A stretch of DNA of 64,000 bases from Tetrapyrgos nigripes. Taxonomy: Eukaryota; Basidiomycota; Agaricomycetes; Agaricales; Campanellaceae. Shown piece after piece: positions 44,546 through 55,822 of this stretch. Position numbers and translations under genes: made by a program. The DNA lies in assembly GCA_013368315.1 (NCBI GenBank), contig JAACJM010000030.1:496001-560000 (forward strand). The letters are read 5' to 3'. The notes beneath the pieces were generated by a model. It was not told the DNA's origin and did not search any database. It was given only the letters and a program-made list of their open reading frames with translations. Position 1 is the first letter of the stretch; the number at the start of each line of letters is the position of its first letter.

Positions 44546-45405
44546 GAGTTTTTACCCCTGTACAGAAACTCTAAGGAGGGACAACATTGGTGTAAATCAG
44601 GGAAGTGATTTTTGGAAAGTTGGAACTGAGAGATGAGACTTTTTAAACCCTTCATGCTCTGAGGCAATTCAGCTGTTTTCCAGTACAGAGAATATGAATA
44701 CAAAAATGCAGTTTTGATTTGTGAATTGGCAGTATTTTCATGGGTGTGAGATTGACCAAAATGTGACTCCTTGTAATAGACAAGAATGAACATCTCATGA
44801 AGTGACTAGTAAACAATTTGATGCACCCCTTGGTAGCAACCACCACATCCAAAAGATGCTAGTGTTCCCTGGTGAATTTATATTAATGACGATAGAACAG
44901 CATGGCTTTTTGTATAGGTATTGTGAGAGGTTTGAAGTTGTAGTGCACAATCTCGTACAACTCATTTGTTGCTTCGAGAAGTGTCTTTTGGAAGAGAAGA
45001 AACCTTGTGGCAGATCCTTTGGATATCAGACTCAAGGTTCACAGCCAGACCATATAATAAGCTTAAATAGATCAGAGTGTTTCAATAACTGGCTAATAGG
45101 AGAAAGGAGAATGAGAGCAGAGGGAAAGAAGGCAGTGGCTTGATGACATCTAAGTCTGAAAGGGCTTCACCTGATGTGTGCAAAAAGAGCACATACTTTG
45201 AAAGTCAGGGACAGGATGTCTCTTGGGAGTGTGTCGAATAATTTTACAACCATTGCTGGTGAAGAGTAAATCTCGAAGGTACTCAGAGGCAAAGTTCACA
45301 TAGGTCATTGTAAGGCTGCAGTGTTCCATGAGTATTCAAGAACTCGACCCCACTTGAGAACGTATTTGGCAGGTTAACAACTGTGTAAGCACAGTAAGTA
45401 GCAAG
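44546..45405. other. CpG-free spacer, no gene recognised
   Basis: Frames of 66-113 codons occur (44802-45143) but carry no motif. From 44008 to 44889 I find no CpG dinucleotide at all. Confidence 0.4.
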
Positions 45406-45750
45406 ACTGGTAGTGATCAATTCTCAGCCTGGCATATTATGAGGGAAGATGGATCCAGGGTGACTTAGAAGTTAGTGAGAAGTTGACAGTGTTTCAGGCT
45501 TGATGTTTTGCAAACTTCTTGCATTGGAGAAACGGCTACTTGTGATGCATTGCATCTGGATTTGAGACTTCACAGTGTTCCAAGAGCTGGCTGAAAACCT
45601 TTCATATTGACACTGTTCACATGCACACAGTCAGTGTCATGCCCTCAAGAAATTGGCTTACACTCTCCTCCCATCTCTGAGATGGAAACTATCAAATGGA
45701 AAGCTTTTTTGCTCCAATATAATTGCACAGCAAAGTTTAAAGCCAGTTGT
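45406..45750 (+). repeat. Dispersed duplicate, copy 2 (CpG-depleted copy)
   Basis: Partner of 29456-29995. Differences include CCGG to CTGG, TCTCGGCC to TCTCAGCC, TTGCGATG to TTGTGATG, TTTCGTCTGG to TTGCATCTGG and CCCTCGAA to CCCTCAAG, all CpG lost here. Confidence 0.85.
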
Positions 45751-46388
45751 GACAAGTTCATCCATACTTACTCTTTCTCAACTTTATTCCTTGAGGCCTC
45801 CCGTCAAAATCTGCCTTTGGTGTGTCTCCAGATATTGTCATCCCATGTAAAACAATGCTCATTAAGGTCTCTTGTCAACATACCTCCCCTAATAACATCT
45901 CACATAATCGTCTTCATTGTCAATGTCCATCTTCTAGAGCCTCTCTTTGCACTTCTAGCCCTCTGCTGGCTCCAATCCCACCCTGACGATATGCAATTCA
46001 GCCATCAGCTATGTCCTTGGAGCATCAGCTTCAATAGCAGTATAGAATTATTTGTCACAGATTTGTGTGCTCTGGAGTTGAGGTTTGACCCAGCAGTCTC
46101 TTGAGGCTATGCAGGAACTCTTATTTGCTCCACATCATCATTCCAATCCTCCTAGAACTTGAAACACTCAAGCTTCTCCTCACTGTTTCTGCAGCTGCAC
46201 TGCACTGTTGCTGCTTTTATAGAGCCCTCTCACTCACTCAGTTGGCTTTGGGAGCATAGCTGCTTATTCTGGCTGTTGTCTATCATCACACCCATTGACA
46301 GACAGTCTGTTTTAGTAGACCTGAGTGGACTTGAAACAGACTACAGATCAATTGCAGAATGGCATGGTGAGTCCTCTACCTAGCTGAC
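45751..46388. other. Spacer, no gene recognised
   Basis: Open frames of up to 165 codons (45607-46104, plus) overlap the duplicated segment and have no motif. The stretch lies between the duplicate and the end of the gag-protease fragment. Confidence 0.4.
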
Positions 46389-48847
46389 CTAGGCAGTGTA
46401 TTCGCATCCTGCTAACATGTAGTCTAGAAGTAGGTCAAATGGTATGTGTGATCCTACAAATAATTGCCCAAGTGTTCTGGCTGCTCCACAGTCAATAGGT
46501 ACACTGTCTATTCTGCCATGAAGCATGCCTTTTCCTCTGTTTGCATCATGAACTGTCATAGCTCTGCCACCCATACTGGATTTCCATATCTCATGCCTCA
46601 CAATATTTAGCATGGATCCAGTATCAATGATGGCTTCAATAGGATGTTTATCAACAGTTACTCTGAGTCTGATAAGCATGTGCTGATTGTACAAAAAGCA
46701 CGTAGCTTCTGGTGTTGCCCAATTTACAGAAGAATCAAAAAGGAGGTTTGCTGCAGATTTTACATTCTTGAATTTAATTCTCTCTTGAATCTTATTAGCA
46801 ACCTCAGGTGAGAAAGCTAATAATTCTCCAACAGACAAGCTAAATCCAGTTGAATTCAAAACCCTCTGGACAATCTGCTCCTTATCCACAATGGATGAAA
46901 CTTCAGATTGACAAGAACCAGTATTTTGACATTTCTGCTTATTAGCATCCTTGGAAGTAGTATCCTTGGAAGGCTTATCATCACTGGAAGACTTTCCTGT
47001 GTGATCTTCCATGATAGCATCATCAGATGTATGATCAAATGTAGGCTTGTTAGGGATAGCATCAATAGGTTGGGGAGCTGGAGGGATAGGATTGGAATTT
47101 GAGTTACGAGGGGCTCTGTCTGTAGTGGGAAGAGGTATATCATCATTAACTTTAACTTTATTCCAAGTGCCATGTCCATGATCTGCACTTCGGTCTAAAG
47201 GATCGTGTTGATGTTTTCCTTTGTGAACTTTTTCCCTGTGTGCTTCAAGAGCCTGAAATATCTCGTCATCACTGGCTGATGGAGATGCCAAATGAATGCC
47301 TGGTAAATTTTCAATCTCAACAGACTGAACCAGATGTGAAGTACTAGTCATAGCAGTTCAAGTTTTTGTAGGTGGTTTGTTCTGAATAAAATCCTTCTGC
47401 CTATTGTATGCATCCATGAGAGTTTCTCCTTGTTTACGTTGAAGAACATTCCCATTGGACCATTCAATGTGGTTTTTGTCTCCTTTCTTTAATATCCCCC
47501 AGGATATTAATTCCAAGAGCTGTTCACAATCCAAGAGAATATGGTCTTTAGCTCTGCAGCCAAAACAAAAATTACTTTGTCTCCCTTGTGTACAGCAGAG
47601 GATTGTGGGCTTCGAAAAGTAGAGGGATTTATTCATGAAGCTGATTTGAAAGCTGGTGGTGGAAACATAGTTTTGATCTCTGGATCAAGCTTGACAGCAT
47701 GGTAATAGGTAACTGCATACTCTACATCATCCAACTGTAATTGAGAGAGTTTTCAAATGAGATCATCAACCCGAGGGTCAATCAATTGGGAGTTTGAGAC
47801 TGGAGTAGCACTGCGTGTGCTGTGCTTGCTTCTGGGCTTCTCTTCGTGAATGTCTGCATCTCTTCTCTTCTTTTTCTTTGCTTTCAACTTCTCAACTTTT
47901 CCCTTCTTCTTTGCTTTCTTGGACCTGTACTCATCCTCAGAAGAGTCAGAGTCAGAATCAGAAGAATCATCATCAGAGTTAAGATCTAAATCACTGGAAT
48001 AATCAGAGTCTTCATAGTCACTATTCTCATCATCTAAGAATTTTGTAAATTCATTAGAACAATCCTTGAAATATTGAATAGCAGCTTCTTCTACCCATGC
48101 CTTCTGCCAAGGAATAGACATATCATGTCTTGGGTGAAGCTCTCATAGTCTGCATGTCAATGACTTTCTCAAAGACTTATGAAGTCCATGAAAGAAATAT
48201 TCAGATTCTTGAGATGGTGTGAGCAATTTCCTTGCAGAAACTGGCTCTGCAATTCTGACAAAATCTCTAACATATTCTAAGAACTGTCACAGGTCTCTGA
48301 TTTTGATATCTTTCCAGTTGTCTGTAAGCTTTTTCAAATGTCTAACCTTATAATGCTTTTCTTGCTCTGAAGAGTATCAATTGAACCTGTGGAAGACTGT
48401 ATTCCAGTGAATAATGGGTCTCCAACATTATGTGTAGTTGGCTGTCCTCCAGGAATAGTGTTTCCATGAGGGTCATTGACAACAAAAATAGGATTGATAG
48501 GCTGAGCCTGATGAGGCATAGGTGTAAATGTAGGATAGGGAGCTCAAGGCTGAGTACTTGGGACTGCAGATGCAGTAGTCCCTGCGAGAGGTGCTGTAGA
48601 TGAGGATTATTAGAGGTAGTTGCACTGGACTGATGTGTACTTGATTGGGTAGTAGTATCACTACTGGAACTTGAACTAGGACTAGGGCTTTGTGAGGTGC
48701 TATGTGAGGCATTCGAGCCTGCACCCAAGCCTTGTGATGGAGAAGAAGGTCATGACATGATAATACATAAATGTGAATGTGAATGAATAAATCAAGGGCT
48801 AGAGGAATACTACTGAAGTTATTCTTCCCCATGTGGGCCACCAAAAA
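46389..48847 (-). pseudogene. LTR retroelement gag and protease region
   Basis: Reading leftward from the LTR there is a short leader (GGTGGCCCAC, a possible primer site). Next is a Ser/Gln-rich gag start (48728-48348), an acidic/Lys-rich segment (48121-47753), and a segment with one zinc knuckle, CFGCRAKDHILLDC (47636-47358). A 320-codon frame (47351-46389) follows, with the aspartic-protease motif AIIDTGSMLNIV (about residue 240) typical of retropepsin-like domains. The frames are separated by stops and shifts. Reverse transcriptase and the 3' LTR are missing; the element ends near 46389. It runs opposite to the Ty3/gypsy pol at 39-43 kb. Confidence 0.7.
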
Positions 48848-49524
48848 TGTTGATCTGATCTGTATGATCTAATGAAGACTGTTTAAAGACTTGTCATTGG
48901 TCAAAGCTCGTCTCCAGGGTTGGAACACAATATTTGAATAAGTATTCCTTGAATGTACGATAACTGAGAAATGAACAATCTGAGTTGATTGCTGAGATAT
49001 CTGAGAACATAATAGACTGGACTTAATAATCCAGAACCAAGAAGTCTTGGATGAAATACACAGAGTGTGCAAAGTCATACAATATTTAACACAAAGCTCT
49101 GAATCAAAAATATCTTGATCAGAGAACTCAATGTTCAATAAATCTGTCTTTGGTGTAGATGTCAGGATCACACTAGGGGAAGTAGTAGCTTGGTAGGTGA
49201 AGTAGTTGTTAGGGAACTTCTTTGGGGAACTTCTTTTTGTTGTACACAAAATTGGGCTACTTATATACTCATAGAATAAGTATTTCAAATTACTGTGCAA
49301 CTGAGGCACAGTAAAAAGTGGTACAATAAAGAAATAATGACTACGGAGCAATAACTGCAGAAAATATGAGATAATCTGCACATTAACTGCGGCTGAGTAA
49401 CTGTGCGCAAAGTGACTATGCTGCGCAGTGACTGTGGACTGTAGGTAAATTGGTAAATAATGAAATAGAACTTAGTCTCATGACTGAAATATCCAATAAT
49501 CCTAATAAGTAAAATTATCTCACA
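48848..49524 (-). repeat. 5' LTR of the minus-strand retroelement
   Basis: On the minus strand the segment begins TGTGAGATAATTTTAC (49524) and ends CAGATCAGATCAACA (48848), giving TG...CA ends and 677 bp. It is followed by a gag leader. The partner LTR is not in the window, so the limits rest on the TG/CA ends and the gag start only. Confidence 0.55.
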
Positions 49525-51949
49525 CTGTGGCAATATGTGTCCAATGTGTAGAAACCACGAAGTGGATTTACACTATGCCCGAACAATCCATGAAAAAAAT
49601 CTGTGAGTATTCTGGTTTATCAGTTTCCAATTGACACCATCACGCTCACTATTGTCTTAGGTATTTTTTCGAAAATTATCCCATAATGCTCTTGCAGTTT
49701 TGAGTCGACAGCGTCTTTCAACTCAGTTTTGAGTAAGTTGATTATTTTAGAGGCCTGTGCTTTCTCAATCCATATGCCAGTATGTGAACCTAGCTTTTGC
49801 TGTAGCTAACCTACTTACTCTCTACTACTAACAATTAGGCATCATGAGGAATGTGACGCCAAAGCGAGCCGTATAGTGGAATGTAGTGCTTAGGGTAGAA
49901 AAGTGATATATACGGGTATGGAGCGGATTTGCATAGTTCACACTACCTGGTCCGTGTACATCTATCCGTTCGTTCAACTGTAAGTACTAAATAATAATTT
50001 CGATGCAAATTTGTTGGTAGTCTGTACGCCTTAGCGCGTCATCTCGGTAGATGTATGTAGATTGAATCATAAGACTACTTTCTCCTGGCCTCGTAACTTG
50101 CCATGCGAAGCAGTGGCACCTTTCCCAGTCCAATTCCCTCTACATCAATCCAAATTCCATATGGGAATGCGTCAACTCAAATTTGACGTGAAGCCACCTG
50201 GGGTAATTCCTGCAGAAGACAAAAGAATATTCAACTTGAAAAATTCAACGTCTCACTGGCCCGGGGCCGAGTGCTTTCCGTCGGGCGGGGGGACAAAAGA
50301 GCAGTTCCAGAGCGTTGAAGATGTCCTGTGATAATCTTCAACGGAGAATTGACACCGCTGGGTCTCCCAAAATCCACACGAAATACGCTCCATATCTCTG
50401 GGGTCCGATAAGCGATGTCCCGCCATCCGTTGCAGACTCTGCGTAGGTGACGGGTAGATCGGATGTAAGTTGGGAAATTTTTCCTTCCTTATCATACTCC
50501 TTTGGTGTCCACTCCTCTTCCTCTTTCTAGGCCTCTACTAGAGTACCACTCCCGAGTCTTTCGTCGTAGACTGAAGACTGAACACGAATTAAGGCTCCAA
50601 CCAATTAGGATACGATTACTCTGAATCTATAATTAATTGTATCTGGATCATATCCAGTTAATAACCAATATTATATTTGGTATCTAATCATATTTTTTCC
50701 TGTACTTCCATTCTGGCGAGCGTGTTGAAGTTATGAAAGGCCGAACTTCCTAGCTTCTGCAAGTCGTGCCACCGCCACGGTTTGCATTGAAGGACTGAGT
50801 AGGAGAACCTTCTTCAAGGTTCTGGCTTCAATTACCTGTGAAAACGTTACAGGACGAATGTTCTAGAGCGAAGGGAAGGCGGAGCTGACGCTTTAGTGTC
50901 TCACGGGAGTGGGTCCTATGGTACGTACCCGTATCTACATATTCACCTCTACAGTAAGTACATACTTATATACTCTACAGGTCCAATAAATTAGAAAAGA
51001 TGAATACATGTACATGGCTGCAGACGCAGGTGCAGACAGATCATGGATAATGCTATGTTATGTTATCTTCTCCACATGTGCATAGGCTCCAAAGCGTTGA
51101 ATGGTCATATTGGTCCGACTCCAATTTGATAAGTACGTATACGTACGGCAAGTACCAAGCTTCAAGCTGTTGGTTCTCTTCTTTCTTCTTAGATCTTTCT
51201 CTGCTCGCGGTCACGGTCGAGCCAAGAGCCTGAGTCTCCAAGGTCGGCTCGAAGTCCCGTGGTACATAGTTTGTAGAATGCCCAGGCGGCGCGACCGCGA
51301 CATGGTGGTTGCAAAGAAAGGAATTCATTTTGAATGACCTAATAAGAGAGTGCAGCGGCTACGTAAGAAATAATGAGAAATTAATCAGGCAACTATAGCG
51401 TGTATAGGGGTTAGTTGGTACGCGTACTCTTCTCTAGTCCACTGTCCTTATGCATTTCCTCATTACAATATGTGCCTTTCTTCTTCTCTAAACACCGAAT
51501 ATCATGATTCATCTCTCATGACCCTGAATGAAACCCACAAAATCAACAATTCAAGCTTGGTACCAGCGAGCGAGAATAAGAATACCGAAGGATTCAGCGA
51601 CACCATGTTCATCGCCTCCCAGTATCTTGAGGCTGAAAATGCTCTGGCAGTTGCAGGCTCCAGGCTACCATGACCACTGGAATATGCATCAGGAGCCAAT
51701 CAAATCAAACCCCGATTCGTCTGCGGGCTTTTGGAAATCGGCCGTCCTGGTACGCTTACGCAGTCTATCCCGAGATCCAGTGATGCTTTCTCAGAAAAAC
51801 TGATTCCGTTCAAGTCACTACAGCCTTCAATCGCAAGCTCCAACCCGTACTTACTACTACTACGCTCATAACTACATAGCGATTACTTGGGTAGCACTAC
51901 TACGCTTAGACTTCAAATCAGTGCTCCTTGCACGGTTGTTGATTAATAA
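49525..51949. other. Intergenic region, no gene recognised
   Basis: CpG frequency returns to that of the flanks from about 49.6-49.9 kb. Around 50590-50690 lies an AT-rich block (GCTCCAACCAATTAGGATAC, ATATTTGGTATCTAATC). A related block in inverted orientation is at about 54480-54570, suggesting two copies of a small repeat. Frames of 60-90 codons have no motif. Confidence 0.4.
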
Positions 51950-53187
51950 TTATTGATTTGGTATCATCGGTCGCTCGTCGACTGACTTGATCCCCAGTTT
52001 CGTCATCAGCGCAGAAAACCCTTTGTTGGTGAACTGGCTCGTCAAATAGAGATCTTTGGTCAAATCCATATAACGAGGTATACGATGAGGATTACAAGGG
52101 ACCTCATACCAGGCCACGGCTTCCATGTTCTCGTTTATCAACTTTTCATTTAGGACAGCGTATTGCCACAGCAAACCTGGGAGAGTCATCAATGCCATTT
52201 GCAGTCGAATTATAAAGTAGTAGCTACCAGCTGGACGAGCGAGCATCGGGCTTTGATATTACATATTATCAATGTCAACAGTAGAGCCTAGGTTATATAA
52301 CGACCACTTACCCTTCAATGACATCAACTGAAGAGTAAAGATCTTGCATCTGCATGTAGAACTTGGGGTCTTCTGTCTTGACCTTGGCCCAATTAGTACC
52401 TTTTTGCAGGTTGATAGTCATGAACTGCATGCCATCTTTGAGTGAAGATACTTAAACAATATGGGAATTGAATTATAATAGGCGTACCTTCTTCCATGTC
52501 TGCATCCAAGTTGGGGAATATGTCTCGTCGAAACGCGCAGTTCTTTCAGCACTACCGAATGCTCGCAACTTTCAGATTAGCTTTCCTGACTTTCAAAGGA
52601 ACTAACTCACCCTTGTCTACTGACTTTAAACGCTACCAACCATTCGAGCATTGAGTTATGGTTGCCTTGCTTGAGGGAAGAAACCAATAGAAGCAGAAGC
52701 ACTTACCAATAACATGCACACTGCACACAGGCAGTTGTTTATTGGAGTAACAAGCAAATTGAGCCGCATTCAACAAACTATCGGTCAAGTAGGCAGCTGG
52801 TCCTTTTCCACCGACTTCGAAACCCTTCCCTGGGTTAAACTCGCCCCAGTGCCAGGACATAGCCAACGCTGCATCATAGATGGCCCTGCTGCTTGGTTAG
52901 TTGGGGTTCCATGAAATAGATAGGTGACTCCATTGTTTCTGATGTTGGGATGGCTTTCTGTAGGGAGGGTATCTTTCGAACCTCGCGGTAGAATTGAAGT
53001 AGAGTTTGTGAACACCTGTTCACAGTAACAGTAAGACCCGGATTCAGTTTTCGCATGCAAGTAACATATTTGAGGAGGGGATCGCACTAACAGGCGGTAT
53101 TGTGAGTGCAGCTGCTCGCAGGCCAATTATCAAAAAAAGCCCAATTGTGATTTGTGAAAGTTGCCTGTGGTTTTGAGTCTTGAACAT
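51950..53187 (-). pseudogene. Secreted protein of unknown function, frameshifted
   Basis: An ATG at 53187 starts a signal-peptide-like leader (QITIGLFLIIGLRAAALTIP). An intron follows (about 53091-53025), then VTYLFHGT (about 52920). Out of frame by one base comes AIYDAALAMSWHWGEFNPGK and GFEVGGKGPAAYLTDSLLNA. Further exons code for DGMQFMTINLQKGTNWAKVK, a YSSVDVIEG segment and LLWQYAVLNEKL...AVAWYEVPC, ending at 51950. The pattern YLFHGT ... GKGF ... AAYLTD is reminiscent of ADP-ribosyltransferase-fold proteins, but I cannot prove that; it may be an agaric orphan family. The break near 52885 could be a real mutation or a short intron I did not resolve. Confidence 0.5.
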
Positions 53188-55822
53188 GGCTGCTAACGCG
53201 CTAGGTTTTAATCGTGTCCGTTATGAGTGACCTATGTCAGACTTGAGTTAGACTTTCAACGTAGAAGGTAGGATGTAGTACTTGAAGCTCACCACCACCA
53301 GAAATGAGTCCAGCTCGATGATTTTCCAACGACTATGGCCTGTTTATATACCTGGCCAAATCGGAGGTGCACTGGATGATAGAGTAGTCTTATGGTTATC
53401 TCTTAGAGCGGGCAGCGCTGCGGGGTTATTACATAATCTAGTTCGGCAAGCCAAAGGCACAAGCATTTCTGCACTGAATCACTCCGTTCTTTCTTATACG
53501 AATTTCAGGGCCTTTAAATTTAATGCACACAAAAATTTTAGGATGCAAATTCAAGTGAAAGTAGTACTTATTGAGCAGACGGAATGGGAATCAAAGGCTT
53601 GTCGCGGAAGTGGCTGTGCTGCTCGCGGAATTGGACTTGAGTTGGACTTGAGGTCTTCTTGCAAGTTCTTTTTCATTTTTCACCACGATTTTTGGAAGGC
53701 TGACTCATATAGGTTCATACTAATGACTGGTAAAATAATATGTATAATGTTTTGCTTGAGTAGTAGTGAAAATGTGGGGAAACTGCCCGTGGGAGTATTT
53801 GGTGATTATGTCATAACTGAGCAGCGCTGCCCGCGCCTATTGATTTGCACCAGACTACTTACACCACACGAAGTGTGTTTAGGTGTAACGTCAGTCTGGT
53901 TACACGAGACTAATGATAGAGCGCTCAACGTCATGCGACCACACAGTCTGCTCGGCCAACTTGCAAGCTCATTGCATGAGTGGCACGTCTTGTAAGCTGG
54001 TTGTCCTAGCGATTGAAAGCACTGATACTGCGAACACTGACGGATCTTTGGGTTACTCGGAGATTGGCGATGCACAGATAGAAGTTGAATAAAAGTGCGC
54101 ACAATAGCCTGCAATTGCTCAAATTAGCACCTCATATTACCGAATAGCCGGAGATATACAAGTGGTTATTTGATCGCTGATACGGGCGTTTACAAGACGT
54201 GCTGTAGGTAGGGGTATCAGGGTGAGCTGGACTATTCGGGATGGTCGGATGACTCGGGATGAGCGCCATGGGCCTGCCGAGTATGATGTCTGCCCGGTCG
54301 CCTTTGGCACGCTATTTTTCACGATACTACCTGCCGTCTATGGAAAGGCCATCATCAAGCCATCATGCTTCCAAAACTAAGCCTTGCACTCATAACTTAA
54401 GCCTACCAGTATAATGGGGTATCATCTGTACATTGTGTGCTACTAGGCTACCTAGCGCTCCAAAACTTCAAGTGAAGGCATCCAATTAGATACTAAATAT
54501 AACTGGATACAATCAGATACTGGGACCATTGGTAATTAATTGGATTTGGTTGGAGCTTTAACGCGAATATCCCACTCAACAACTCGGGAGGAAGGGAGCG
54601 AGTTGGGATTGGCGTATCTCTGGGCAATGTGCTAGACGATTGCGTTTTGAGAGGAGAGCATCAATCTGCTCGCCATAAGCTGCTAGATGGGTGTATTCCT
54701 CTGATAGAACGAGGTTAATGTCCTGCATAGAAGGTTGAGCGTGCCGGAAGTACTAGAGCCGGGCCTCGTTGCGAAGGGCATGTTGAGCTTTTTTGTCGAT
54801 GTTTGTGCTCTGAGAAGGAGAAGGAGTGTGGAGATTTTTGCGTTGACGGGGTTGTAAGATGTCTTGGGAAGGGGAAGGGGATGATGGCATGAAATGAGTT
54901 ATGTTATTCATGTCCCTTAACCCGCCAAGACTTGCGCTGAAGGCGCAGCAATTATGTAGATGTGGCTACATACGCCGCCCTGCATATATATATTTCATCG
55001 GTTGAGTGATAGAAATTTGCGAGGGATATGCATGGCCGCAAGCGGGGAGGGTTGCCCCTTCGGTGAATGAAACCAATAAATGTCATGTAACACGCGTAGA
55101 GGTACGCGTCGCGGTAGATTAATAATGACAGCGATCTGCAGATTTTCTGGGCGCATATCCCCGCTACAGTCTGAAAATGTCGAGGAGTGCAATGCGAAAA
55201 TGTAAGTATGTGGGTCAAGTACACTCTCCGAAGCTCTTCGTTGGAATAGGGCCCAAACATCCATCATAAGGTCACTCACAGAGTTAAATGGGCCTAGTCC
55301 ATGCAGATTCCGTGCCAGCTAGCAAATTAGATTCAGAATGGAGGTTATGTATCTCTTCAGCCTGACAACGGGCTCTATCTACATGATGAAACGTTCGTGG
55401 CGGGCAGGCTCGCAGCGGACCGGTCGCGATTAGGCTGCGAAGCATGTTTGAATACGGCAAGAAGTTGAAGTGACACTTGACTAGCTTGAAAATTTGAGTT
55501 GGATTTGCAAAACGCTCCTTTCCTTTTGGGAGGACTCCTCTCCGCAGAAGGAGGAGGAGACATATCCGAAACATACGAACTCACAGCAAAGTTGGACTGC
55601 GCATCACAAGGAATGGAATCATCTGAAAAGAGGTAGCTTGTGGCATCATCTTCTTGATACCTAGCACATGTATTTGCAACGATGTCCTCGACTGAGATGA
55701 AAGACCGACTATGTTTGAAAGATGGAATGAAAAGTTGTAGGAAAAACTTAAGCGACGGCAGCAACACAAGTGTTTACATTTATTTACTTTCTTTCATCCC
55801 TTCCTCCTCACCGTCAGCGACG
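53188..55822. other. Intergenic region, no gene recognised
   Basis: The longest frame (53282-53995, plus, 237 codons) has no motif and includes simple repeats. A perfect hairpin-like stretch TTACACC...GGTGTAA with inner ACACGAAGTGTG lies at 53859-53889. The region before 55823 should hold the promoter of the serine-rich gene; a leader frame on the minus strand (55375-55767) has no support. Confidence 0.4.

Noticed and set aside
45607..46104. 165-codon plus-strand frame
   Set aside because: It overlaps the dispersed duplicate, and the partner copy at 29.5-30.0 kb does not keep the frame.
53282..53995. 237-codon open frame, plus strand
   Set aside because: No motif, signal peptide or exon-like composition; it overlaps simple repeats and a hairpin and has no recognisable relatives. 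Probably chance.
55375..55767. 130-codon minus-strand frame upstream of the serine-rich gene
   Set aside because: No motif; lies in the promoter region of a divergent gene and overlaps other frames of similar length.
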